NCBI GenBank assembly: GCA_031550755.1
Contig: JAVBOJ010000141.1
Span: 1 to 14,698 of the forward strand
Origin: JAVBOJ01 sp031550755
Lineage (GTDB): Bacteria; Bacillota; Clostridia; Oscillospirales; UBA929
DNA: 14,698 bases
Reading direction: 5' to 3'
Shown: in pieces, positions 5,996 through 13,313 of the stretch
Layout: every line of letters starts with the position of its first letter
Position numbering within the stretch: the stretch's first letter is position 1
Program-made: the position numbers and the translations under genes
The notes under the pieces: generated by a model
The model's input: the letters and a program-made list of their open reading frames with translations, nothing else
The model's database searches: none
Told to the model about the DNA's origin: nothing

Positions 5996-7197
5996 TTAAA
6001 AAACTCGTCGTGGATCACCTGTACCGCCTGATCGGAATCGGTGGTGTCGATGAGCACCGAGACCTTGATTTCGCTGGTGGAGATCATCTGGATATTGATG
6101 CCGGCGTTGTACAGCGCCTCAAACATGCGGGCGGCCACGCCGGGATTGCCGATCATGCCGGCGCCGACAATGGACACCTTGCTGACCGTATCCGAGACGA
6201 TAAGCTCCTCAAACCCGAGCGAGCCCTGATTTTCCATGAGGGCGGCGTGGGCGCTTTCAATCTTGTTTTTGGCGATGGTAAAGCTGATGTCCTTGGTGTC
6301 GCCGCGTCCGATGGACTGCAAAATAATATCGACATTGATTTTATTCTGCGCCAGCAGGGAGAAAATCTTAAACGCCACGCCGGGCATATCCGGCAGAGAG
6401 ACCAATGAAATCCGCGCCACATTGTTATCCCGCGCCACGCCGGAAACGTTCATCTTTTCCAAGTTAACAACCTCCTTGACATTGGTACCGGGCACGCGAT
6501 GGAAGCTGGAGACGACCTGCATCGGCACATGATAACGTTTGGCCATTTCGACCGAGCGATTGTGCAGCACTTGCGCCCCAAGGGACGCCAGCTCCAGCAT
6601 CTCGTCGTAGGTGATTTCCTCCAGCTTTTTGGCTGTGGATACAAGGCGCGGGTCGGCAGTGTAGACCCCGTCCACATCGGTGTAAATCTGGCACACATCG
6701 GCCTTGAGCGCCGCCGCGATGGCGACCGCCGTCGTATCCGAGCCGCCGCGTCCGAGTGTGGTCACATCGTCAAACCGGTTGATGCCCTGAAAGCCGGCCA
6801 CCAGCACGATCATTTTCTTGTCCAGCTCCTGCCGCAGCCGTTCGCCGTCCACCCGTTTGATCCGGGCGTTGCCGTAATTGCTGTCGGTATGGAGGCCGAT
6901 CTGCCAGCCGGTCAGCGAAATGACGGGGCAACCCAGCGTCTCAATGGCCATGGCGCAAAGGGCGATGGAAATTTGCTCGCCGTTGGCCAGCAGCATATCC
7001 ATTTCACGCGCCGAAGGGCTGGGGGAGATTTCACGCGCTTTTTCGATCAGATCATCGGTGGTGTCGCCCTGCGCCGACAGAACCACCACGACGTCATGCC
7101 CCTGCTTATAGGTATCGGTGATAATGCCTGCCACGCGGCGGACGCGTTCGGCGTCGGCCACCGAGCTGCCGCCGAATTTCTGTACGATCAATGACAT
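5992..7197 (-). CDS. lysC: Aspartate kinase
   Basis: It phosphorylates L-aspartate, the first step toward lysine, threonine and methionine. The 401-residue length is standard for the monofunctional enzyme. The N-terminal amino-acid-kinase domain shows KFGGSSV (7-13), GRGGSDTTAVA in the middle and YTDVDGVYTADPR. Two ACT domains follow (about 265-330, beginning VARISLVSLPDMPG, and 345-400, beginning KVSIVGAGMIG); in this family they bind lysine and/or threonine for feedback inhibition. The start at 7197 is fixed by AGGAGG seven bases upstream. It lies 38 bp after hom and is probably co-transcribed with it. No lysine riboswitch fits in the short gap. The gene ends directly at a long palindrome. 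Confidence 0.96.
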   Translation of the reverse strand: MSLIVQKFGGSSVADAERVRRVAGIITDTYKQGHDVVVVLSAQGDTTDDLIEKAREISPSPSAREMDMLLANGEQISIALCAMAIETLGCPVISLTGWQIGLHTDSNYGNARIKRVDGERLRQELDKKMIVLVAGFQGINRFDDVTTLGRGGSDTTAVAIAAALKADVCQIYTDVDGVYTADPRLVSTAKKLEEITYDEMLELASLGAQVLHNRSVEMAKRYHVPMQVVSSFHRVPGTNVKEVVNLEKMNVSGVARDNNVARISLVSLPDMPGVAFKIFSLLAQNKINVDIILQSIGRGDTKDISFTIAKNKIESAHAALMENQGSLGFEELIVSDTVSKVSIVGAGMIGNPGVAARMFEALYNAGINIQMISTSEIKVSVLIDTTDSDQAVQVIHDEFFN

Positions 7198-7235
7198 GGG
7201 AAAGCCTCCTTATTTCACTATGCGGGTATTGTGTC

Positions 7236-8384
7236 CTATAAAACCCGGATACGGTAGAGCGGGGGAGAGGACAGCGTGGATGCCCACGCGGCGTATTCGG
7301 CCCCGGACAAAACCGGGGTGATCTCACCGCCGCCGTGGTTGTCCAGCCGGACATAAAACGCGGAGGAAAGGGCGTCGGGGCCCACGGACAGCTGCCCGTC
7401 AGAGGGCAGCCACGCCGGGCGTTTGGGGGCGTCCCTATGCCGGGCGGCGTCGATGACATCGGCCACCATCGCCGACGCGGTGGGCATTTTGCCCGCGCCG
7501 CGCCCGTAAAACATCACGTCGCCCGTGGCGTCGCCGGTCAGCAAAATGGCGTTGAACACATCCTCCACCGCGAAAAGCGGATGCCCCTCGGGCACCAGAT
7601 GCGGCGCGACATAGAGGCAGGTTTTCCCGTCCGGACGGGCCGCCGCCCGGCCCAGCAGCCGTATTCGGTACCCCTGCGCCTCGGCGAAGCAGACGTCGCC
7701 CCGGGTGACGTTCGCGATGCCCTCGGCGGACACCTCGCGCGGGAACACATGCCGCCCGTAGGCCAGAGAGGCCAGGATGCACAGCTTGCGGCAGGTGTCC
7801 TTCCCCTCGATATCGTCGGCGGGATTGGCCTCGGCGTAGCCCTTTTCCTGCGCCTCCCTCAGCGCCTCGTCAAAGGGGATGCCCTCGCGCAGCATTTGGG
7901 TGAGGATATAATTGGTCGTGCCGTTGAGGATGCCGCAGATTTCCTGCAGCCGATTGGCGGCGAGGCACTGCGCCATGGGGCGCAGAATGGGGATGCCGCC
8001 GCCCACGCTGGCTTCAAACATAAAATTGACGTTGTTTTCGGCGGCCAGCGTCATCAGGGCGTCGCCGTGCTCGGCCACCAGCTCCTTGTTGGAGGTGACG
8101 AAGTGCTTGCCGGCGGAAAGCGCCCGCCGCGCCAGCTCCAGCGCGATGCCGGCGCCGCCGATGCACTCGACGACGACGAGCACCTCGGGGTCGTGTTCAA
8201 TGACCGCGAAGTCCTTGACAAACCGGTCGGCAAACGGACTGTCGGGAAACTCCCGTATGTCCAGTATATATTTCAGCCCCAAGGACTGGCCGGTTTTCTG
8301 CGCGATATGCGCGGCGTTTTGCGACAGCAGCGCCGCCGTCCCTGAGCCGACCACGCCGTATCCCAAAATGGCTACGTTTCTCAT
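7236..8384 (-). CDS. hom: Homoserine dehydrogenase
   Basis: It reduces aspartate-semialdehyde to homoserine with NAD(P)H, the branch point toward threonine and methionine. The Rossmann motif GYGVVGSGTA is at residues 8-17, the conserved NGTTNYI is at 154-160 and the catalytic-region motif PADDIEGKD ends near 197. At 382 residues it is shorter than the usual enzyme of about 430 residues, and I see no C-terminal ACT domain. Threonine control may therefore be absent here or act through the ACT domains of LysC. The start at 8384 has GAGGG seven bases upstream; the frame is open to 8450 but that extension is not protein-like. First gene of a hom-lysC operon. Confidence 0.94.
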   Translation of the reverse strand: MRNVAILGYGVVGSGTAALLSQNAAHIAQKTGQSLGLKYILDIREFPDSPFADRFVKDFAVIEHDPEVLVVVECIGGAGIALELARRALSAGKHFVTSNKELVAEHGDALMTLAAENNVNFMFEASVGGGIPILRPMAQCLAANRLQEICGILNGTTNYILTQMLREGIPFDEALREAQEKGYAEANPADDIEGKDTCRKLCILASLAYGRHVFPREVSAEGIANVTRGDVCFAEAQGYRIRLLGRAAARPDGKTCLYVAPHLVPEGHPLFAVEDVFNAILLTGDATGDVMFYGRGAGKMPTASAMVADVIDAARHRDAPKRPAWLPSDGQLSVGPDALSSAFYVRLDNHGGGEITPVLSGAEYAAWASTLSSPPLYRIRVL

Positions 8385-8436
8385 TGGAAATCCCTCAAAA
8401 CAAAAGGATATTTTTGCCACTGTGTGTGCATACTTA

Positions 8437-8465
8437 TGAACAGAGGACAAGTTTCCTTATATATT
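8437..8465 (+). promoter_or_regulatory. Possible promoter of the YtvI-like gene
   Basis: TGAACA (8437-8442), 17 bp, TATATT (8460-8465). The -35 is weak. It shares bases with the hom promoter on the other strand. Confidence 0.3.
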
Positions 8466-8490
8466 ACCATGCCGGACGCGGCTTTGACAA
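8461..8490 (-). promoter_or_regulatory. Promoter of the hom-lysC operon
   Basis: On the minus strand: TTGTCA (8490-8485), an 18-bp spacer ending TGG, and TAATAT (8466-8461), an extended -10. It lies about 75 bp before the hom start and overlaps the candidate plus-strand promoter. Confidence 0.5.
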
Positions 8491-8523
8491 GAGCAAAAAT
8501 TGACCGCGAGGTGAGAAACATCC

Positions 8524-9639
8524 ATGCCGGAACAACAAAAAGTGACGCGGCTGTTGCTGCGATGCCTCTATGTCGCGCTCGCGCTGGGCGCGCTGTGGCT
8601 CTTTTTCACGTGGGGACTGGGGATCGTCCTGCCGTTTTTCATCGCGCTGCTCATGGCGCGTCTGCTGGAGCCGGTCGTGCTGCTGCTGCAAGGCGTAAAA
8701 ATCCCGCGCTGGCTGGGCGGCATTGTCTGCGTCGTACTGTCCTACGGCGGTCTGCTGGGATGCCTGTATCTCATTCTGTCGCGCCTGCTCTATGAGATCG
8801 GGCGGCTGCTGGAGCGCCTGCCCGACTGGATTGCGGGGGCGGGCACCTTTATGGACGAGCTCACCCGGCAAATCCGGGCGCTGATTGTGGCGGCGCCGCC
8901 GGATATTCAGAATTTTCTGGGCAACACGCTGGATAAGCTGGGCCAGGAGGGGATCACCATTCCGCAGAGCCTGTATGCCTCGTTGGGCGCATTTGTAACG
9001 GGGCTGGCCGGGTCGCTGCCGAGCGTGCTGCTGTTTATTACCGCCTGTATATTTTCGACCTATTTCATCAGTTCGGATTATCCCCGCGTGGCGGCGTTTT
9101 TGGTGCGGCAGATCCCCCGGCGCTTCCGGGACAAGGTGCTGCGCACCAAAAACCACCTGACCTCCACCATGGGCAAATGGCTGCGCGCGCAGGGGTTGCT
9201 GATGCTTCTGACCTTTGGGGAGGTCTGCGTGGGGCTGATTTTGCTGGGGGTGGAGACCCCGCTGCTCATCGCCTTTGTCATCGCGCTGGTGGACGCCCTG
9301 CCGATTTTGGGCTCGGGGACGGCGCTCATCCCGTGGGGGCTCATCACGCTGCTGTCCGGCCAGAGCGAGCGCGGCATCGGGCTGTTGATCCTGTACGCCG
9401 TGGTGGCGCTGATGCGCGGGTTTATGGAGCCCAAGCTCATCGGCAAGCAGATCGGGCTGCCGCCGCTGATTACGCTCTTTTCAATGTATGCCGGCTTCCG
9501 CCTGTTGGGTATTTGGGGTATGATATTGTTCCCTATTTTGGCCATTACGGTCAAACAAATGCACGAATGGGGCTATATCCGCCTGTGGAAGACCCGCGAG
9601 CGCGAGGAGGCCGAAAAACGCGCGGAATACAAAACATAA
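8524..9639 (+). CDS. ytvI: AI-2E/YtvI-family membrane transporter-like protein
   Basis: A 371-residue integral membrane protein with about seven or eight hydrophobic segments: two in the first 50 residues, two near 62-85 and 155-180, and four in the C-terminal half. The family signature DALPILGSGTALIPWG sits near residue 258, and EPKLIGKQIGLPPLITLFSM follows near 301; both fit the AI-2E/PerM superfamily. The DxLPxLGxGTxLIPW form is the one I associate with the sporulation integral membrane protein YtvI, whose transport function is not established. GAGGTGAG upstream fixes the ATG at 8524. It is divergent from hom-lysC with overlapping promoter regions. Family certain; the YtvI subtype is probable. 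Confidence 0.88.
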   Translation: MPEQQKVTRLLLRCLYVALALGALWLFFTWGLGIVLPFFIALLMARLLEPVVLLLQGVKIPRWLGGIVCVVLSYGGLLGCLYLILSRLLYEIGRLLERLPDWIAGAGTFMDELTRQIRALIVAAPPDIQNFLGNTLDKLGQEGITIPQSLYASLGAFVTGLAGSLPSVLLFITACIFSTYFISSDYPRVAAFLVRQIPRRFRDKVLRTKNHLTSTMGKWLRAQGLLMLLTFGEVCVGLILLGVETPLLIAFVIALVDALPILGSGTALIPWGLITLLSGQSERGIGLLILYAVVALMRGFMEPKLIGKQIGLPPLITLFSMYAGFRLLGIWGMILFPILAITVKQMHEWGYIRLWKTREREEAEKRAEYKT

Positions 9640-9675
9640 CCGTGGAAGGGGAGACTTTTCCCCGGTTGTGTTTTT
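9638..9675 (+). terminator. Possible terminator after the YtvI-like gene
   Basis: AACC/GGTT and GGGG/CCCC paired segments with a bulge are followed by GTGTTTTT. The stem is imperfect and overlaps the next promoter. Confidence 0.35.
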
Positions 9676-9694
9676 CGTGTGGCCATGATATAAT
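9666..9694 (+). promoter_or_regulatory. Promoter of the YcxB-like gene
   Basis: TTGTGT (9666-9671), a 17-bp spacer ending TGA, and TATAAT (9689-9694), a perfect extended -10. It lies 33 bp before the ATG. Confidence 0.6.
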
Positions 9695-9727
9695 CATATA
9701 GAAATATAAGCAGAAGGGATAGGATGT

Positions 9728-10273
9728 ATGAATTACCTGTTGGATCCCATTTGCGCCGAGACGTGGGACACCTACGAGGGATATAAAACGTTTTGTGAAC
9801 TTGGTATGCACAAGGGCAAGCATCATAGAATCAAGAGACTGTTGCCGCCCGTGTTGTTTTTTATCGTCTTTCTGAGTGTCATTATATATGTCATAATATC
9901 ACATGATATAAGCGTATTTTTTATAGACGCAATCCTCGTGCCGTGCTACTTGTATTACTGGAGTTTGACACATACAATGCCGCAGAAAATGTTGGATCGC
10001 GCGTCCGAAAAGGGAGAGGAGTATCATCGCTATATTTTCGCGAATGAGCTCTTTTATTGCATAGATGGCAAAGAAGCCTCCCGCGGCACAACCGTCAAGC
10101 AATACGCCGATATCCAAGAAATCTACGACCTGCCCGACGCGTTTTACATATTCTTCGACAAAACGAAGGGCTTCATTGTGGACAAAACCGGGTTTACCGT
10201 GGGAACGCCCGACACGCTTGGCGCGTTTTTGCGGGAAAAGGTGGGCGAACAAAAGTATATACAGGCAAAATAG
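9728..10273 (+). CDS. YcxB-like membrane protein
   Basis: A 181-residue protein with two close transmembrane segments (about residues 38-58 and 62-80) and a soluble C-terminal domain. The layout, two helices followed by a domain containing FCIDG/YADIQEIYDLPDAFYIF and then DKTGF, matches what I know of YcxB-like proteins. Their function is not known. AGAAGGG precedes the ATG; a second ATG at 9724 is in another frame and gives only a short peptide. The gene has its own promoter and terminator, so it is monocistronic. It is visibly more AT-rich than its neighbours, especially over 9850-9960, which may mean later acquisition. Confidence 0.65.
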   Translation: MNYLLDPICAETWDTYEGYKTFCELGMHKGKHHRIKRLLPPVLFFIVFLSVIIYVIISHDISVFFIDAILVPCYLYYWSLTHTMPQKMLDRASEKGEEYHRYIFANELFYCIDGKEASRGTTVKQYADIQEIYDLPDAFYIFFDKTKGFIVDKTGFTVGTPDTLGAFLREKVGEQKYIQAK

Positions 10274-10297
10274 GAGGAGGCATACGCCTCCTCTTTT
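10274..10297 (+). terminator. Terminator of the YcxB-like gene
   Basis: A perfect 8-bp stem GAGGAGGC / GCCTCCTC with a 4-nt loop and TTTT, directly after the TAG. Confidence 0.8.
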
Positions 10298-10318
10298 CGG
10301 CGCAAATTTTTAATTTTA

Positions 10319-10333
10319 TGCAATTGAATAGCG
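10319..10333 (+). promoter_or_regulatory. Candidate OhrR operator
   Basis: TGCAATTGAATAGCG matches 10 of 15 bases of the known Bacillus OhrR box (TACAATTAAATTGTA). It contains the palindrome CAATTG and lies directly before the -35 of the operon, a typical repressor site. Inferred from the OhrR call; only one half is well conserved. Confidence 0.35.
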
Positions 10334-10334
10334 C

Positions 10335-10363
10335 TTGATATTTCTGCGCATTCCTGCTATACT
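10335..10363 (+). promoter_or_regulatory. Promoter of the peroxide-response operon
   Basis: TTGATA (10335-10340), a 17-bp spacer ending TGC, and TATACT (10358-10363). It lies 20 bp before the GTG start. Confidence 0.8.
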
Positions 10364-10383
10364 CGAAGAAACGAGGTGATCGT

Positions 10384-10803
10384 GTGAACCCCTTGAAGCT
10401 GGAAAATCAGCTGTGCTTTCCCCTGTACGCCGCCGCGCGCGGCATTGTGAAGCTGTATACGCCCTTCCTTGCCGACATCGGCCTGACCTACACGCAGTAC
10501 ATCACCATGATGGTTCTGTGGGAACAAAATACGGTGAGCGTAAAGCAGCTCGGCGAATGTCTGTATCTGGATTCCGGGACGCTGACGCCCCTGCTGAAAA
10601 AGCTGGAGCAGCAGGGACTTGTGACCCGGCGGCGCTCCCCGGAGGACGAACGAAGCCTGCTTGTGACGATCACACCGGCGGGAGAGGCTATGCGCGCCAA
10701 AGCTTTGAGGAGACCCGCGCAGATGCGGGGCTGTATTCATCTCAGCCCGGAGGAAACCGGGACGCTGTATCGGCTGCTGTATCAACTGCTGGCGCAAATG
10801 TGA
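10384..10803 (+). CDS. ohrR: OhrR-type MarR-family repressor
   Basis: A 139-residue winged-helix regulator. The N-terminus ENQLCFPLYAAAR carries Cys11 in the position of the peroxide-sensing Cys15 of Bacillus OhrR. The two tyrosines that hydrogen-bond this Cys in OhrR (Tyr29 and Tyr40) are matched here at the same spacing: Tyr25 (+14) and Tyr36 (+25). The DNA-binding helices and wing lie at about residues 52-97 (SVKQLGECLYLDSGTLTPLL, then RRRSPEDERSLLV). A further Cys at 117 is 106 residues from Cys11, close to the spacing of the resolving Cys in two-cysteine OhrR proteins. GTG start with GAGGTGAT upstream. First gene of a four-gene operon that ends in a peroxidase, so it probably represses its own operon until oxidised by organic peroxides. 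Confidence 0.85.
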   Translation: MNPLKLENQLCFPLYAAARGIVKLYTPFLADIGLTYTQYITMMVLWEQNTVSVKQLGECLYLDSGTLTPLLKKLEQQGLVTRRRSPEDERSLLVTITPAGEAMRAKALRRPAQMRGCIHLSPEETGTLYRLLYQLLAQM

Positions 10804-10812
10804 GGGCGGAAT

Positions 10813-11889
10813 ATGGAAAATCAGTTTTCACTGGAGCAATATCTGAGCGACGGCATCCATGCGCTCGTGCGCGACCTCCTGAAGGCCACCCTGAGGCAGC
10901 CCAAGGCCGGCGCGTTTTTCGCCAAATTTGCCCTCGCCGCCAAAAGGGCCGAAGACCGCCGACACAGCGCGGAGACGCAGGGGCGGCACATCCCGTCGTT
11001 TCTCATCGCGAGCGTCACGGAGCGCTGCAACCTGCGCTGCGCCGGCTGCTACGACCGCGCCCATCACGTCTGCGCGGGCCCGTCGGAGATGAGCCGCGAG
11101 GTGTGGGGCAGGATTTTTGCTGAAGCGGAGGCGCTCGGCGTTTCGGCGATTTTGCTGGCGGGCGGCGAACCGCTGATGCGGCGCGATGTTCTGGAGGAAG
11201 CCGCGCGGCGTCCGGCGCTGTTGTTCCCTGTCTTTACCAACGGCACCCTGCTGGACGAGACCCTGCTGCGGCTGCTTGACAGCCACCGCAATCTCCTCCC
11301 CATCCTCAGCCTCGAGGGCGACAGCGCCCCGACCGACGCGCGGCGTGGCGCGGGCGTGTACGACCGGGTGATGGCGGCCATGGCGGAGCTGGCGCAACGG
11401 CAGCTGCTGTTCGGCGTGTCCGTCACGGTGACGAGCGAGAATGTGGCGCGGGTGACCGACGACGCGTTTCTGGCCGGACTGCGAGAAAAGGGCTGCAAGG
11501 CGGCGGTGTTCGTGGAATATGTGCCGGTGGAAAACCCGGAGCTGGCGCTGGACGACAGCCGGCGGGCGCTTCTCGCCGAGCGGGTTGCCCGGCTGCGCCG
11601 GCAGGAAAACATGATTGTCCTCTCGTTTCCCGGCGACGAACAGGAATCGGGCGGGTGTCTGGCGGCCGGCCGGGGCTTTTTCCACATCAACGCCGGCGGC
11701 GGCGCGGAGCCCTGTCCCTTTTCGCCGTATTCGGACACGAATCTGCAAACCACCTCGCTCCGGGATGCACTCAACTCGCCGCTGTTTGTCAAGCTGCGAG
11801 ACAGCGGAGCGCTATTGCAAGAACACACGGGCGGATGCACGCTGTTTGATCAGGCCGAGACGGTGCGGTCGCTGGCGGCCAACGAATAG
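10813..11889 (+). CDS. Radical SAM protein with a SPASM/twitch-like C-terminus
   Basis: A 358-residue protein that should cleave S-adenosylmethionine by a 4Fe-4S cluster to start radical chemistry. The cluster motif is C72-x3-C76-x2-C79 (ERCNLRCAGCY) and GGEP at 117-120 is the SAM-binding motif. The C-terminal part has GGCLAAGRGF with Cys282, EPCPFSP with Cys301 and GGC with Cys342, an arrangement like a SPASM/twitch auxiliary cluster. The N-terminal 58 residues are helical and charged, without a known fold. It starts nine bases after the OhrR stop and 12 bp before the membrane gene, so it belongs to the peroxide operon. No precursor peptide is seen nearby. The substrate is unknown; a role in making or repairing something under peroxide stress is inference. 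Confidence 0.85.
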   Translation: MENQFSLEQYLSDGIHALVRDLLKATLRQPKAGAFFAKFALAAKRAEDRRHSAETQGRHIPSFLIASVTERCNLRCAGCYDRAHHVCAGPSEMSREVWGRIFAEAEALGVSAILLAGGEPLMRRDVLEEAARRPALLFPVFTNGTLLDETLLRLLDSHRNLLPILSLEGDSAPTDARRGAGVYDRVMAAMAELAQRQLLFGVSVTVTSENVARVTDDAFLAGLREKGCKAAVFVEYVPVENPELALDDSRRALLAERVARLRRQENMIVLSFPGDEQESGGCLAAGRGFFHINAGGGAEPCPFSPYSDTNLQTTSLRDALNSPLFVKLRDSGALLQEHTGGCTLFDQAETVRSLAANE

Positions 11890-11901
11890 GAGGAAAACGA
11901 T

Positions 11902-12579
11902 ATGCAGGCCATTATGGAACCGATCTTTGAAATCCCGTATCTCATCGGCGTGGTCGCGCTGGGGATTCTGACCCTGCGCCTGTCGGGCGGGCGGCGGCAA
12001 TTTACGATCTTCGGCGTCATGGCAATCGTTCTCGGCTGCGGAGACGCCTTTCATCTGGTGCCGAGAATGTACGCGCTGCTGACCGACGGGCTGGCCAACC
12101 ACGTCCCGGCGCTCGGCTTCGGCAAGCTGGTGACCTCGATCACCATGACGGTGTTTTATGTCCTGCTGTATCATGTCTGGCAGGCTCGCTACAAACAAAA
12201 AACGGCGGCGCTCACGGTCGTCGTGTACGCGCTGGCGGCAGCGCGGGTCGCCCTGTGTCTGTTCCCGCAGAACGACTGGCTGAGCGCCGACGCGCCGCTG
12301 TCCTGGGGCATTTACCGCAATCTGCCCTTTGTGGCGCTGGGTCTTTTGATCATCTTCCTGTATTTCCGGGCGGCGAGACAGCACATCGACCGCGCCTTCG
12401 GCCTCATGTGGCTGGCCATCGCGCTCAGCTTCGCGTTTTATATCCCCGTGGTGCTGTGGGCGGACGCCGTGCCCCTGCTCGGCATGCTGATGATTCCCAA
12501 AACCTGCGCCTATGTGTGGATCGTGTGGATGGGCTACGCCTCGGCGCGAAAAAACAATAAAAAGGAGAGAAAACAATGA
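11902..12579 (+). CDS. Seven-helix membrane protein of unknown function
   Basis: A 225-residue protein with seven likely transmembrane helices at about 13-27, 34-54, 73-94, 101-122, 136-158, 166-187 and 190-212, and a short basic tail. Charged or polar residues lie inside helices, for example Asp and His in GCGDAFHLVPRMY at the end of helix 2, which could bind a cofactor or metal. I do not recognise the family. AGGAGG precedes the ATG by six bases. Its stop overlaps the GPx start as ATGA (12576-12579), so the two are translationally coupled. It might anchor or serve the radical SAM protein or the peroxidase; that is inference from position only. Confidence 0.75.
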   Translation: MQAIMEPIFEIPYLIGVVALGILTLRLSGGRRQFTIFGVMAIVLGCGDAFHLVPRMYALLTDGLANHVPALGFGKLVTSITMTVFYVLLYHVWQARYKQKTAALTVVVYALAAARVALCLFPQNDWLSADAPLSWGIYRNLPFVALGLLIIFLYFRAARQHIDRAFGLMWLAIALSFAFYIPVVLWADAVPLLGMLMIPKTCAYVWIVWMGYASARKNNKKERKQ

Positions 12580-13109
12580 ATATTTACGATTTTACGGTGA
12601 AAAACCAAGCCGGCGGCGACGTATCGCTGTCGGAATACAAGGGCCGGGTACTGCTGGTGGTCAATACCGCCACCAAATGCGGCCTGACCCCGCAATACGA
12701 AGCGCTGGAAGCGCTGTACCAAAAATATCATGACCGGGGTCTGGAAATTCTGGACTTCCCGTGCAATCAGTTTTTGGGGCAAGCGCCGGGCAGCGACGAG
12801 GAAATCAACAGTTTTTGTGCGCTCCACTACGGAACGACCTTCCCCCGCTTTCAAAAAATCGACGTCAACGGGAAAGAGGCCGCGCCGTTGTTTGTCTGGC
12901 TCAAGACGCAAAAGCCCGAGGATCTGGGCGATGCGGAGACAAAAGCCTTTGAGAGAAAGGTCAGAGCCCTCAAGCCGTTTGCCAAAACAGGCGATATCAA
13001 ATGGAATTTTGGGAAGTTTTTGATCGACAGGGAGGGCAATATCGCGGCGCGCTACTCCCCGGCGTACAAGCCGGAGCAGCTGGAACGGGAGGTCGAGGGG
13101 CTGCTGTAG
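12576..13109 (+). CDS. Glutathione peroxidase family, cysteine type
   Basis: A thioredoxin-fold peroxidase of 177 residues that reduces hydrogen and organic peroxides. The peroxidatic Cys35 lies in VVNTATKCGLTPQY; the codon is TGC, not selenocysteine TGA. The family blocks FPCNQF (61-66) and WNFGKFLID (143-151, with catalytic Trp143 and Asn144) are intact. Cys81 in INSFC..HYGTTFP matches the resolving cysteine of thioredoxin-dependent GPx enzymes, so thioredoxin rather than glutathione is the likely reductant. No signal peptide, hence cytosolic. AAGGAG precedes the start, which overlaps the upstream membrane gene. It is the last gene of the OhrR operon and followed by a strong terminator. Confidence 0.93.
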   Translation: MNIYDFTVKNQAGGDVSLSEYKGRVLLVVNTATKCGLTPQYEALEALYQKYHDRGLEILDFPCNQFLGQAPGSDEEINSFCALHYGTTFPRFQKIDVNGKEAAPLFVWLKTQKPEDLGDAETKAFERKVRALKPFAKTGDIKWNFGKFLIDREGNIAARYSPAYKPEQLEREVEGLL

Positions 13110-13146
13110 CCGCGCGAAGCGCTCCGGCGCAGGGAAATGAAAACAG

Positions 13147-13189
13147 AAAAGCAGCCGCCAGGAGAAGCATCTCGAGGCGGCTGCTTTTT
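13147..13189 (+). terminator. Terminator of the peroxide operon
   Basis: Stem arms 13147-13159 (AAAAGCAGCCGCC) and 13176-13188, followed by T. It ends the 10384-13109 operon. Confidence 0.85.
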
Positions 13190-13257
13190 GCTGTTGCGCA
13201 ACGGCACAACGCATGGGTACATAGTATTCGACAGAATAACATCGAAATAGACAGTCG

Positions 13258-13265
13258 CATATACT
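13258..13265 (+). promoter_or_regulatory. Possible sporulation-type -10 element
   Basis: CATATACT resembles the CATACAnT -10 of sigma-E/sigma-K promoters, and also contains TATACT. The -35 is unclear. It lies about 48 bp before the 97-residue gene. Nothing else is seen between 13190 and 13313. Confidence 0.25.
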
Positions 13266-13313
13266 GGAATAGCAAAACCAATTACCACATTATTGAAAGG
13301 AATCTGAATACGC

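Noticed and set aside
7198..7235. Lysine riboswitch before lysC
   Set aside because: The gap to hom is only 38 bp and holds just the ribosome binding site. The hom leader (about 75 bp) is also too short for a lysine riboswitch or T-box.
10405..11123. Plus-strand frame of 236 residues across ohrR and the radical SAM gene
   Set aside because: It overlaps two well-supported genes in another frame and shows no recognisable motif.
12678..12684. Selenocysteine in the peroxidase
   Set aside because: The active-site codon is TGC in ACCAAATGCGGC; there is no in-frame TGA and no need for a SECIS element.
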